From Microlunatus parietis (GTDB lineage: Bacteria; Actinomycetota; Actinomycetes; Propionibacteriales; Propionibacteriaceae), in the NCBI RefSeq assembly GCF_013407955.1, contig NZ_JACCBU010000001.1, positions 6,324,001-6,388,000 of the forward strand: 64,000 bases of DNA, given 5' to 3'. The notes under the pieces are model-generated. The model was not told where the DNA came from. It worked only from the letters and a program-made list of their open reading frames with translations, and did no database searches. The position numbers and the translations under genes are program-made. Every line of letters begins with the position of its first letter. Positions within the stretch are counted from its first letter, which is position 1. Below are positions 35,164 through 43,608 of the stretch, piece after piece.

Positions 35164-35592
35164 GTGTTTCTCGGGACCCACACTCCGAAACTCGACGAGA
35201 AGGGCCGACTGATCCTCCCGGCGAAGTTTCGAGATGAATTGGCGGACGGACTGGTGATCACGAGAGCTCAGGATCGATGCCTGGCGATCTGGCCCGTCGC
35301 GACGTTCATCGAGCAGACCCAAGCCCTGAGGAACGCCCCCTCCAGCAGCAAGCAGGTGCGGGACTACCAACGGATGCTGGCCTCCGGAGCCTCGGACGAG
35401 ACCCCGGACAAGCAGGGCCGGATCACCATCCCGCCGCACCTGCGGGCGTACGCAGGCCTGGACAAGGACTGCGTCGTGGTGGGAGCGATGAACCGGGTCG
35501 AGGTCTGGGACGCGGCCGCCTGGCAGTCCTACTCGGACGAACAGGAGACCGCCTTCGCCGAGATGAACGACGAGGTCTTCCCGGGCCTGTAG
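35164..35592 (+). CDS. mraZ: MraZ transcriptional regulator / cell division protein
   Basis: This 142-residue protein has two AbrB-like swapped-hairpin repeats: LDEKGRLILPAKFRDELADG near the N-terminus and DKQGRITIPPHLRAYAGLD in the middle. MraZ forms ring oligomers that bind direct repeats upstream of its own operon and regulate the dcw genes. GTG 35164 is the start, with AGGAGG seven bases upstream; a TTG eight codons earlier is in frame but lacks conservation. First gene of the dcw cluster; a structured RNA separates it from rsmH. Confidence 0.95.
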   Translation: MFLGTHTPKLDEKGRLILPAKFRDELADGLVITRAQDRCLAIWPVATFIEQTQALRNAPSSSKQVRDYQRMLASGASDETPDKQGRITIPPHLRAYAGLDKDCVVVGAMNRVEVWDAAAWQSYSDEQETAFAEMNDEVFPGL

Positions 35593-35650
35593 GACCGCGA
35601 ACCACCCGGGTGGACCGACAACTGAACAGGGACAACGGAATGGAGCAGCA

Positions 35651-35758
35651 GGCTCGTGCCCCCAGGCTTCAACCCGCGATCCGGCTCCCTGGCGCACCTT
35701 CCCCGGCGCCAGGTAGCACTTCCCGCGGATCTCGGGTTGAAACCTGAAGGCACGAGCC
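35651..35758 (+). ncRNA. structured RNA between mraZ and rsmH
   Basis: A long closing helix is formed by GGCTCGTGCC (35651-35660) with 35749-35758, CAGG with CCTG, and TTCAACCCG (35668-35676) with 35733-35741. Inside lie a short ATCCG/CGGAT pairing (35679-35683 with 35726-35730) and an apical CTGGCG/CGCCAG hairpin (35689-35694 with 35707-35712). A further hairpin TGTCCC-GAGC-GGGACA follows at 35771-35786. Position and design suggest a cis-acting leader of rsmH. An actinobacterial 'mraW' RNA motif has been described in this position; whether this is a member cannot be checked here. Confidence 0.7.
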
Positions 35759-35810
35759 ACGCATTTCCGTTGTCCCGAGCGGGACACCGGCAACAAGGGT
35801 GGGGGTCGAG

Positions 35811-35855
35811 ATGAAGCGGTGCTGGGCACAGCGGCGCGAGGCGAGGCGCCGATGA
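35811..35855 (+). CDS. possible 14-residue leader peptide before rsmH
   Basis: ATG 35811 opens a 14-codon frame, MKRCWAQRREARRR, whose TGA overlaps the rsmH ATG (ATGA at 35852-35855). A GGGGG run lies five bases upstream of the ATG. Its place between a structured RNA and rsmH suits a translational-coupling or attenuation leader. There is no proof that it is translated. Confidence 0.3.
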   Translation: MKRCWAQRREARRR

Positions 35856-36859
35856 CGACCGACGAGCCGCGCCACGTCCCGGTCCTGCTTGGCCGCATCG
35901 TCGACCTGCTCGCCCCGGCCCTCGAACCGACCACCACCGACCCCCAGCCGGTCCTGGTCGACTGCACCACCGGCCTCGGCGGCCACTCCGGCGCGCTGCT
36001 GGACGCCTGCCCGGCGGCCCGGCTGATCGGACTCGACCGCGATGCCGACGCCCTGGCCGAGGCGACCCGACGACTCCGCCGGTACGGGGAGCGGGTGCAG
36101 CTGGTCCAGGCCGTGTACGACGAGCTGCCGCGGGTCCTGGCCGACGCGGGGGTCGGCTCGGTCCGGGCGGTGCTGTTCGATCTCGGCCTGTCGTCGCTGC
36201 AGATCGACCGGACCGACCGCGGTTTCGCGTACGCGGTCGACGCGCCGCTGGACATGCGGATGGACCAGGGCCAGCCGCTCACCGCGGCGGCGGTGCTGAA
36301 CTCCTACGACGTCTCGGAACTGACCCGGATCCTGCGGGTGTACGGCGAGGAACGGTTCGCCGACCGGATCGCCCGGCGGATCGTCGCCGAGCGGGCCAAG
36401 GAGCCGTTCGCCAACTCGGCCCGGCTGGTGGCGCTGCTGCAGCAGGCGATCCCGGCCAAGTCGGCCAAGACCGGCGGGCATCCGGCGAAGCGGACGTTCC
36501 AGGCGCTCCGGATCGAGGTGAACGCCGAGCTGGCCGCGCTGGAGTCGGCGCTGCCGGCGGCGATCGAGGCACTGGCCGCGGGCGGCCGGATCGCCGTGCT
36601 GGCGTACCACTCGCTGGAGGACCGCCTGGTCAAGCGCACATTCGCGGCCGGCGCCACGGACCGGGCGCCACGCGGGCTGCCGGTGGTGCCGCCCGAGCTG
36701 CGGCCCGAGCTCACCCTGCTGACCCGGGGAGCGGAGCGCCCCGGCGCGGACGAGGTGGCCGAGAACCCGCGGGCGGCGTCGGCGCGGCTCCGGGCCGCGA
36801 TGAAGATCGGCGCCGCGGAACAGGAGACCGACTCGAGCGGCGAGGGGGAGGCTGCGTGA
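35852..36859 (+). CDS. rsmH: 16S rRNA m4C1402 N4-methyltransferase
   Basis: This 335-residue SAM-dependent enzyme (formerly MraW) has the N-terminal HVPVLLGRIVD, motif I VDCTTGLGGHSGALLDA, LIGLDRDADAL, AVLFDLGLSSLQIDR and KRTFQALRIEVNAEL, then AVLAYHSLEDRLVKRTF. All match RsmH, which methylates C1402 in the ribosomal P site. ATG 35852 precedes the conserved HVPVLL by seven codons and may be translationally coupled to the upstream short frame. It overlaps ftsL by four bases. Confidence 0.95.
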   Translation: MTTDEPRHVPVLLGRIVDLLAPALEPTTTDPQPVLVDCTTGLGGHSGALLDACPAARLIGLDRDADALAEATRRLRRYGERVQLVQAVYDELPRVLADAGVGSVRAVLFDLGLSSLQIDRTDRGFAYAVDAPLDMRMDQGQPLTAAAVLNSYDVSELTRILRVYGEERFADRIARRIVAERAKEPFANSARLVALLQQAIPAKSAKTGGHPAKRTFQALRIEVNAELAALESALPAAIEALAAGGRIAVLAYHSLEDRLVKRTFAAGATDRAPRGLPVVPPELRPELTLLTRGAERPGADEVAENPRAASARLRAAMKIGAAEQETDSSGEGEAA

Positions 36860-37461
36860 GCGCGTTACTGGCACCGGCGGGCGAGCCGGAGGAGGAGGTC
36901 GGGACCGGTCGCAAGAAGCGGCTGCGCACCGTGCCGGATCTGCCGCCACGACTGGCCCCGATGCCGTTCCTGGTGGTCCTGATCGGGGTGCTCGGGATCG
37001 GCTTGGCCGGCCTGCTGATGCTCAACACGTCGCTGCAGGGCAACGCGTTCGAGACCCGGGCGCTGCAGCGGCAGGAGTCCGAGCTGGCGTACCGGCAGGC
37101 CGAGTTGGAGATCGAGCTCGACAAGGCCGCCGCCCCGCAGGAGCTGGCCCGCCGCGCGTCGGCACTCGGCCTGCGGCCGAACCCGTACCCGCTGATCCTG
37201 CGTGTGCCCGGCGGCGAGGTGCAGGGCGACAAGAAGAGGGTCGACGGCGACGAACTGCCCGGCATCGTCGTGAAGACCCCGGAGGAGCTCGCCGCGGAGA
37301 AGGCCGAGCAGGCGGCGAAGAAGGCGGCCAAGGAGGCCAAGAAGCGCGCCGAGGCCGAGGAACGGCAGCGGCGGGAGCTCGCGGAGCAGAAGAAGAAGGT
37401 CGAGGAGCAGCAGCGCAAGCAGCAGCAGGAACAGGAGCGGGATCAGGAGGCGAACCGCTGA
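36856..37461 (+). CDS. ftsL: FtsL-like septum formation protein
   Basis: This 201-residue bitopic protein has a basic cytoplasmic N-terminus, one membrane helix (about residues 35-57: FLVVLIGVLGIGLAGLLML), and an extracytoplasmic coiled coil (RALQRQESELAYRQAELEIE) ending at the ARRASALGL motif. The last 60 residues are an unusually long Lys/Ala/Glu/Gln coiled coil (EKAEQAAKKAAKEAKKRAEA). FtsL with FtsB/FtsQ activates FtsWI. Position between rsmH and ftsI, with overlaps on both sides, supports the call. GTG start. Confidence 0.85.
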   Translation: MSALLAPAGEPEEEVGTGRKKRLRTVPDLPPRLAPMPFLVVLIGVLGIGLAGLLMLNTSLQGNAFETRALQRQESELAYRQAELEIELDKAAAPQELARRASALGLRPNPYPLILRVPGGEVQGDKKRVDGDELPGIVVKTPEELAAEKAEQAAKKAAKEAKKRAEAEERQRRELAEQKKKVEEQQRKQQQEQERDQEANR

Positions 37462-39383
37462 TGGCCGACGATCGCCGCCGGCAGCCCCGGCCCACCCGAC
37501 GGCCCAGCAAGGCAACGACGGCCGCGTCGGCGAGCCGCCGGCTTCGCCCGCAGGCGGAGAAGAAGCTCGCCGCGAGTACCGCCAAGGCCACCGCGCGGAA
37601 CTCGGCCCGGGCCGCGAAGAAGAAGGTCTACAAGCCGGTCCGCCGGGTGCCGCTGGGCAATTCGCCGCGCCGCCTCCGGGTGGTGCTGGTCGCGATGGCG
37701 ATCGCGCTGTCGCTGTGCGGCGGCCGGCTGCTGCAACTACAGGGTTTCGACTCCGCCGCGTACGCCGCGGACGGCGATCAGTTCACCGCCAAGCTGCCGC
37801 TGTTGCCGACCCGCGGCGACCTGGTCGACCGGAACGGCCAGGTGCTGGCGACCACCCAGCCGGCGGTCGCGGTGACCGCCGACCCCACACTGACCCGGAA
37901 CACCACCAAGGATCCGGAGCGGGCGGCCAGGTTCGCCGCCGTGATCTTGAAGCATCTTGATCTTGATCGGGCCACCCTGCTGGAGCGGCTGAACAAGCCC
38001 GACACCCGCTTCGTCTATCTGGCCAAGAAGATCCCGGCGACGACCTATCTCGCCCTGGCCGCCGAACTCACCGAACTCAAGCTGTACGGGGTGTTCCGGG
38101 AGAGTGACCCGATCCGGGTCTACCCGGGGACGAACGTGGCCGCGGGCGTGGTCGGCTTCGTCAACGGCGAGGGCGAGGGGGTGGCCGGCCTGGAGCGTTC
38201 GCTGAACGGGAAGCTGGCCGGCGTCGAGGGCCAGGAGACGTTCGAGATGGCGCCGAACGGCAGCCGGATCCCGCTCGGTGAGAGCAAGATCAATCCGGCC
38301 GTCGACGGGATCGACTACCAGCTCACCCTGGACGCCGAACTGCAGTGGATGGTGGAGCGCCGCCTCGAGGAGCAGGTACGCAAAGCGGGCGGCGAGACCG
38401 GCACCGCGATCACGATGAACATCAAGACCGGCGAGGTTCTGGCGATGGCCAACTACCCCGGCTACGACGCGTCGAAGCCGGGCGCCGCTGACCCGGACGA
38501 CCTCGGCAACCGGGCCGTCTCGGCGGCGTACGAACCGGGCAGTGTGCAGAAGCTGCTGACCGCCGCGGCCCTGATCGACGCCGGGGTGGCCAACCCGGAC
38601 ACCAAGCTGACCATCCCGGCCCTGCTGGGGTCCGGCGACGGCACGGTCAAGGACGCGTTCGCACACGGCGAGATCAACCTGCTGATGCGCGGCGTGATCG
38701 CGAAGTCGTCCAACATCGGCACGATCATGCTGGCCCGGCAGCTGGAGACGTCCCGGCTGCGGGCCTACCTGGCCTCGTTCGGCCTCGGCAGCAAGACCGG
38801 CATCGGGCTGCCCGGCGAGTCGAGCGGGCACCTGCCGCCGGCCGACATGGCGGACTACACCCGGGACCAGATCGCGTTCGGCCAGGGCCTCTCGGTGACC
38901 GCGATCCAGGAGGCCGCGGCGATCGCGGCGCTGCTCAACGACGGCGTCTACAACCAGCCGTCGGTGATCAAGAGCGCCACCGACCAGGACGGCAAGCCGG
39001 TCGACCTGCCGAAGCAGGATCCGCGCCGGGTCGTCTCGTCCAGCACCTCGGACCAGATCCGCGACCTGATGCAGGCCGTCGTCGACCACGGCTCCGACCG
39101 GCTCGCCCTCGACGAGTACGCCAGCGGCGGCAAGACCGGCACCGCGCAGCGCTACGACCCGGACTGCGGCTGCTACCGCGGCTACACCGTGTCCTACGTG
39201 TCGGCCGCGCCGATCGACGACCCGGAACTGCTCACCTACGTCGTGGTGGACAACCCGACCAACAGCGACACCGGCACCACGGGTGCGGCGCCAGCGGCGG
39301 TCGACATCATGCAGCTCGCGCTGCCCCGCTACGGCATCCCGCCGACCACCGAGCGGCCGAAGAAGGAGAAGATCAAGTGGTGA
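37461..39383 (+). CDS. ftsI: septal peptidoglycan transpeptidase FtsI (class B PBP)
   Basis: This 640-residue protein has a basic cytoplasmic N-terminus (about 70 residues), one membrane helix (VVLVAMAIALSLCGGRLLQL), a pedestal domain starting PTRGDLVDRNGQVLATTQPA and a C-terminal transpeptidase domain with the catalytic triad motifs: S361-V-Q-K, S416-S-N and K558-T-G. There are no C-terminal PASTA repeats. It cross-links septal peptidoglycan with FtsW. Its ATG overlaps the ftsL stop. The Lys/Arg-rich N-terminus is longer than in E. coli, as usual in actinobacteria. Confidence 0.95.
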   Translation: MADDRRRQPRPTRRPSKATTAASASRRLRPQAEKKLAASTAKATARNSARAAKKKVYKPVRRVPLGNSPRRLRVVLVAMAIALSLCGGRLLQLQGFDSAAYAADGDQFTAKLPLLPTRGDLVDRNGQVLATTQPAVAVTADPTLTRNTTKDPERAARFAAVILKHLDLDRATLLERLNKPDTRFVYLAKKIPATTYLALAAELTELKLYGVFRESDPIRVYPGTNVAAGVVGFVNGEGEGVAGLERSLNGKLAGVEGQETFEMAPNGSRIPLGESKINPAVDGIDYQLTLDAELQWMVERRLEEQVRKAGGETGTAITMNIKTGEVLAMANYPGYDASKPGAADPDDLGNRAVSAAYEPGSVQKLLTAAALIDAGVANPDTKLTIPALLGSGDGTVKDAFAHGEINLLMRGVIAKSSNIGTIMLARQLETSRLRAYLASFGLGSKTGIGLPGESSGHLPPADMADYTRDQIAFGQGLSVTAIQEAAAIAALLNDGVYNQPSVIKSATDQDGKPVDLPKQDPRRVVSSSTSDQIRDLMQAVVDHGSDRLALDEYASGGKTGTAQRYDPDCGCYRGYTVSYVSAAPIDDPELLTYVVVDNPTNSDTGTTGAAPAAVDIMQLALPRYGIPPTTERPKKEKIKW

Positions 39384-39433
39384 CCGGTGCTGAACGAGCT
39401 CAGACTCAGTTCGTTGCCGGCGCAAGTCCTCGG

Positions 39434-39439
39434 TAGCTT
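39434..39439 (+). promoter_or_regulatory. -10 box of murE (leaderless)
   Basis: TAGCTT ends six bases before GTG 39446 in the 62-base ftsI-murE gap, giving the mur genes an internal promoter independent of mraZ. Confidence 0.65.
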
Positions 39440-39445
39440 ACCCAC

Positions 39446-40996
39446 GTGAAATCCGATCAGCCCAGCGGCTCGGGGGTGCCGCGACCCACACAGCTGGCCG
39501 CCCCGCTGCGGCTCTCCGACCTGTTCGGTACGACCTCCGGCGGTGATCCGGTGCTGCACGGGGTCAGCCTGAACTCGCGGCTGATCAGGCCGGGCGACCT
39601 GTTCGTGGCGCTGCCGGGCCGGCTGGCCCACGGCGCCCGGTTCGCCGCCGACGTGGTCGCGGCCGGCGCCGTCGCGATCGTCACCGACGCGGCCGGGCGG
39701 GAGTTGATCGACGCCGGCATCGGCGTGCCGGTGGTCGTCGTCGACGATCCGCGGGCCGGGCTGGGCACGCTCGCGGCCAAGGTGTACGGCGGGCCGGCCG
39801 ACCGGCTGACCATGATCGCGGTGACCGGGACGAACGGGAAGACCACCACCTGTTCGCTGCTGGAGTCGGCGCTGCTGGCCGCCGGCCGCCGGGTCGGCAT
39901 GATCGGCACCATCGGCTTCCGGCTGGACGGCGCGGCGCTGCCGTCGGCGCGGACGACGGTCACCACGCCGGAGGCACCGGAGCTGCAAGGCCTGTTGGCG
40001 GCGATGGCCGAGCGGGGCGCGGACACCGTGATCATGGAGGTCACCTCGCACGCGCTGGACCAGGGCCGGACCGACCCGATCCGGTTCGACGTGGCGGCGT
40101 TCACCAACCTCGGCCGGGACCATCTCGACTTCCACGCCACGCTGGAGGACTACTTCGAGGCGAAGGCGAAGCTGTTCACGCCCGAGCGGGCCCGGACCTG
40201 CGTGATCAACGCCGATGATCCGCGCGGCCGGCAGCTGATCGGACGCGCCCGCGACGCCGGCCTCGCCGTCCGCACGATCGGCGCCGGTACGGACAGCGAC
40301 TACGCCGCTCTGGCCGTCACGGGCACCGCGGGGCGGACCATGATCACGGCGCGGACGCCGGCCGGCAGTTGCGAGTTCGGGCTCAGCCTGCCGGGCGACT
40401 TCAACGTGGCGAACGGGCTCACCGCGCTCGCCGTACTGCAGACGTTGGGGGAGGACCTCGACCTGCCGGCAGCGCTGGCCGGGCTGGCCGCCGCGACGGT
40501 GCCGGGCCGGATGCAGCGGGTCCCGCTGGGCGGCGACGCCCCCGCCGTCTACGTCGATTTCGCGCACACCCCGCAGGCGGTCGGCGCCGCGATCGACGCG
40601 CTTCCCGAGGGCAGGCGGATCGTGGTCGTCGGCTGTGGCGGCGACCGGGACCCGGACAAGCGCGGCCCGATGGGCGCCGCGGCGGCCGAGCGGGCCGACC
40701 TGGTGGTGATCACCGACGACAATCCGCGCACCGAGGACCCGGCCACGATCCGGGCCGCGGCGCTGGCCGGCGCGAACGCCACCGAGCGGGCCCGGACCGG
40801 CCGGACCACGGTGCTCGACGGAGGGGACCGTCGATCCGCGATCGCGACCGCACTACGGTTGGCCCGGTCGGGAGACGTGGTGGCCATCCTGGGCAAGGGC
40901 CACGAGCAGGGGCAGCAGGTGGGGACCGAGATTCTGCCGTTCGACGACGCGACGGTGGCGGTGGAGGAGTGGCAGCGGCAGGAAGCGCGCTGCTGA
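39446..40996 (+). CDS. murE: UDP-MurNAc-tripeptide ligase (diaminopimelate-adding)
   Basis: This 516-residue Mur ligase has ATP loop VTGTNGKTTTCSLLE, MEVTSHALDQGR, NLGRDHLDFH and the C-terminal VDFAHTPQAVGAAIDAL, VVGCGGDRDPDKRG and DDNPRTEDP. The DNPR motif is the known marker of diaminopimelate rather than lysine addition, so the peptidoglycan should contain meso- or LL-DAP. The start is GTG 39446 next to a leaderless promoter. It is followed by murF after 54 bases. Confidence 0.95.
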   Translation: MKSDQPSGSGVPRPTQLAAPLRLSDLFGTTSGGDPVLHGVSLNSRLIRPGDLFVALPGRLAHGARFAADVVAAGAVAIVTDAAGRELIDAGIGVPVVVVDDPRAGLGTLAAKVYGGPADRLTMIAVTGTNGKTTTCSLLESALLAAGRRVGMIGTIGFRLDGAALPSARTTVTTPEAPELQGLLAAMAERGADTVIMEVTSHALDQGRTDPIRFDVAAFTNLGRDHLDFHATLEDYFEAKAKLFTPERARTCVINADDPRGRQLIGRARDAGLAVRTIGAGTDSDYAALAVTGTAGRTMITARTPAGSCEFGLSLPGDFNVANGLTALAVLQTLGEDLDLPAALAGLAAATVPGRMQRVPLGGDAPAVYVDFAHTPQAVGAAIDALPEGRRIVVVGCGGDRDPDKRGPMGAAAAERADLVVITDDNPRTEDPATIRAAALAGANATERARTGRTTVLDGGDRRSAIATALRLARSGDVVAILGKGHEQGQQVGTEILPFDDATVAVEEWQRQEARC

Positions 40997-41050
40997 ATCC
41001 CGACGGGGGCGGGGAGGCATGCTCTTACGGGAGCGGGGAGAGGTAATTCG

Positions 41051-42538
41051 ATGATCGAACTGACCACGGGCGAGGTCGCCGACCTGGTGATCGAGTCCGG
41101 GGCGGGTGCTCCGGCGGGGTTCGAGCGGGACCGGGTGATCACCGACTTTTCCGTGGACTCACGGAAGGTCCAGCCGGGGGCACTGTTCGTCGCGCTGCCC
41201 GGTGAGCGGGTCGACGGCCACGACTTCGTCGGCGCCGCCTGGGCCGCCGGGGCGGCGCTGGCCCTGGTCGCCCGCGAGGTGCCCGGTGCCGGGCCGCAGC
41301 TGGTGGTGCCGGATCCGTTGCTGGCGCTGGGCCGGATCACCCGGCACCTGATCGACCGGGCCAAGGCCGGCGGCCTGCGGGTGATCGCGATCACCGGCTC
41401 ACAGGGCAAGACCTCGACCAAGGACCTGCTGGCCCAGCTGCTCGAGGCGGAGGCGTCGACGGTCGCGCCGCTGGGCAACCTGAACACCGAGATCGGCGTA
41501 CCGCTGACGGTCGCCCGGATCGACGCCGGCACCCGGTTCCTGGTCGCCGAGCACGGCGCCCGCGGCGTCGGCCACATCCACTATCTGTGCGAGCTGACCC
41601 CGCCGGACGTGTCGGTCGTGCTCAACGTCGGCAGCGCCCACGTCGGCGAGTTCGGCAGCGTCGAGGCGATCGCCCAGGCCAAGGGCGAGCTCGCCGAGGC
41701 CCTCGGCCCGGACGGCAGCGCCGTCCTGAACGCGGACGACCGGCTGGTCTGGGCGATGCGGGAACGGACCGCCGGGCGGGTCGTCGCGACCGGCGTCGGC
41801 CACGACCCGGGCAGTGACCGGGCGGTCTGGGCGACCCGGCTGACCGGCGACCGGACCGGCCGCTACGCGTTCACGCTGCACGCCCGGCTGCCGGACGAAG
41901 CCGGCGACCCGGCCGAGACCGCGGGGCCGGTACGGCTCCGGGTGCTCGGTCGGCACCAGGTCGGCAACGCGGTCGCGGCCGCGGCGGCGGCGCTGGCCGT
42001 CGGCGTCCGGTTCGACGACGTGGTGCAGCGACTGTCGGCGGCCGAGGCCCGGTCCCGGTTCCGGATGGAGGCGGCCGAGCGGCCGGACGGCGTGCTGGTC
42101 GTCAACGACGCGTACAACGCCAACCCGGAATCGATGCGGGCCGCGATCGACGCGCTGACCGAGTTGGCCGCGGGCCGGTCCCAGCAGTGGCCGGACGCCC
42201 GGGTCTGGGCCGTGCTCGGCGACATGCTGGAGCTCGGCGACTCGGCCGACAGCGAGCACCGGGCGATCGGCCGCTACGCCGCCCAGCGCGGCGTGCACCG
42301 GCTGATCGGCGTCGGCGAGTACGGCCCGGTCTTCGTCGGCGCCGCCCGCAAGGCCGGCCTGGCCGAGGCGACCGCGGCCACCGACGCCGAGGAGGCGGTC
42401 CGGCTGGTCGAGGCCCGGCCCGGCGACACGGTGCTGGTCAAGGCGTCCCGCGGGCTCGCCCTGGACACGGTCGCCGAGGCGATCCTGACCGGTCAGCCGG
42501 CGGCATCGTCGGCCGCGGCCGAGGGCGGTCATCCGTGA
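41051..42538 (+). CDS. murF: UDP-MurNAc-pentapeptide synthetase (D-Ala-D-Ala-adding)
   Basis: This 495-residue Mur ligase has N-terminal substrate domain (FSVDSRKVQPGALFVALPGE), ATP loop ITGSQGKTSTKDLLAQLL, EHGARGVGHI, NVGSAHVGEFGSVEAIAQAK and VVNDAYNANPESMRAAIDAL with a VLGDMLELG strand. It adds D-Ala-D-Ala to complete the cytoplasmic pentapeptide. ATG 41051 has GGGGAGAGG upstream. Its TGA overlaps the mraY GTG. Confidence 0.95.
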   Translation: MIELTTGEVADLVIESGAGAPAGFERDRVITDFSVDSRKVQPGALFVALPGERVDGHDFVGAAWAAGAALALVAREVPGAGPQLVVPDPLLALGRITRHLIDRAKAGGLRVIAITGSQGKTSTKDLLAQLLEAEASTVAPLGNLNTEIGVPLTVARIDAGTRFLVAEHGARGVGHIHYLCELTPPDVSVVLNVGSAHVGEFGSVEAIAQAKGELAEALGPDGSAVLNADDRLVWAMRERTAGRVVATGVGHDPGSDRAVWATRLTGDRTGRYAFTLHARLPDEAGDPAETAGPVRLRVLGRHQVGNAVAAAAAALAVGVRFDDVVQRLSAAEARSRFRMEAAERPDGVLVVNDAYNANPESMRAAIDALTELAAGRSQQWPDARVWAVLGDMLELGDSADSEHRAIGRYAAQRGVHRLIGVGEYGPVFVGAARKAGLAEATAATDAEEAVRLVEARPGDTVLVKASRGLALDTVAEAILTGQPAASSAAAEGGHP

Positions 42539-43608
42539 GAACGATCGTCATCGCCGGAGCGCTGGCCCTGCTCGGCACCCTGCTGGGCACCCGGCTGGCG
42601 ATCAGCTTCCTGGTCCGCAAGGGGTACGGGCAGCTGATCCGCGACGACGGGCCGACCTCGCACCACACCAAGCGGGGCACCCCGACGATGGGCGGCCTGG
42701 TGATCATCATCGCCACCATCGGCGCGTACGCGATCAGCCACCTGATCACCTGGACCCGGCCGTCGGCGTCGGCGGTGCTGGTCCTGTTCCTGTTCGCCGG
42801 CCTCGGCGTGGTCGGCTTCCTGGACGACTTCCTCAAGATCAAGAACCAGCGCTCGCTCGGCCTGCGCAGCAAGGCGAAACTGCTCGGCCAGTCCTTGGTC
42901 GCGATCGCGTTCGCCGTGCTGTCGCTGCAGTTCCCGGACGAGCGCGGGGTCACCCCGGCGTCCAATGCGATCTCGTTCCTGCGGGACATCGACTTCCTGT
43001 CGAACCTGCCGGTGATCCTAGTGATCATCTGGGTGATGCTGCTGATCGCCGCGGCCAGCAACGGGGTGAACCTGACCGACGGCCTGGACGGCCTGGCCGC
43101 CGGCGCCTGCGTGATGATCTTCGGCGCGTACACCCTGGTCAACATCTGGCAGTACAACCAGTCCTGCGCGTACGAGTCGTCCGCCGGGCCGAAGTGCTAC
43201 GAGGTGCGCGACCCGTACGACCTCGCCGTGGTGGCCATCGCGCTGGCCGGCGCCTGCTTCGGCTTCCTCTGGTGGAACGCCGAGCCGGCCAAGATCTTCA
43301 TGGGCGACACCGGCTCGCTGTCCCTCGGCGGCGCCCTGGCCGGGCTGGCGATCTTCACCCGGACCGAGCTGTTGTTGATCATCCTCGGCGGGCTGCTGGT
43401 GATCGAGGTGGCGTCGGTGATCCTGCAGGTCGGCTTCTTCAAGGCGACCAAGGGCAGACGTTTGTTCAAGATGTCCCCGCTGCACCACCACTTCGAACTG
43501 CTGGGCTGGCAGCAGGTGACCATCGTGATGAGATTCTGGATCGTGGCCGGCCTGTTCGTCGCCGCCGGCCTTGGCATCTTCTACGCGGAATGGGTGGCCG
43601 GCACGTGA
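42535..43608 (+). CDS. mraY: phospho-MurNAc-pentapeptide translocase (lipid I synthase)
   Basis: This 357-residue integral membrane protein has about ten helices and the MraY signatures SHHTKRGTPTMGGL, GFLDDFLKIK, NLTDGLDGLAAG, FMGDTGSLSLGG and SPLHHHFELLGW. It transfers phospho-MurNAc-pentapeptide to undecaprenyl phosphate, forming lipid I at the inner membrane face. The GTG at 42535 overlaps the murF stop, and its own stop overlaps the murD GTG, giving tight translational coupling. Confidence 0.96.
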   Translation: MRTIVIAGALALLGTLLGTRLAISFLVRKGYGQLIRDDGPTSHHTKRGTPTMGGLVIIIATIGAYAISHLITWTRPSASAVLVLFLFAGLGVVGFLDDFLKIKNQRSLGLRSKAKLLGQSLVAIAFAVLSLQFPDERGVTPASNAISFLRDIDFLSNLPVILVIIWVMLLIAAASNGVNLTDGLDGLAAGACVMIFGAYTLVNIWQYNQSCAYESSAGPKCYEVRDPYDLAVVAIALAGACFGFLWWNAEPAKIFMGDTGSLSLGGALAGLAIFTRTELLLIILGGLLVIEVASVILQVGFFKATKGRRLFKMSPLHHHFELLGWQQVTIVMRFWIVAGLFVAAGLGIFYAEWVAGT

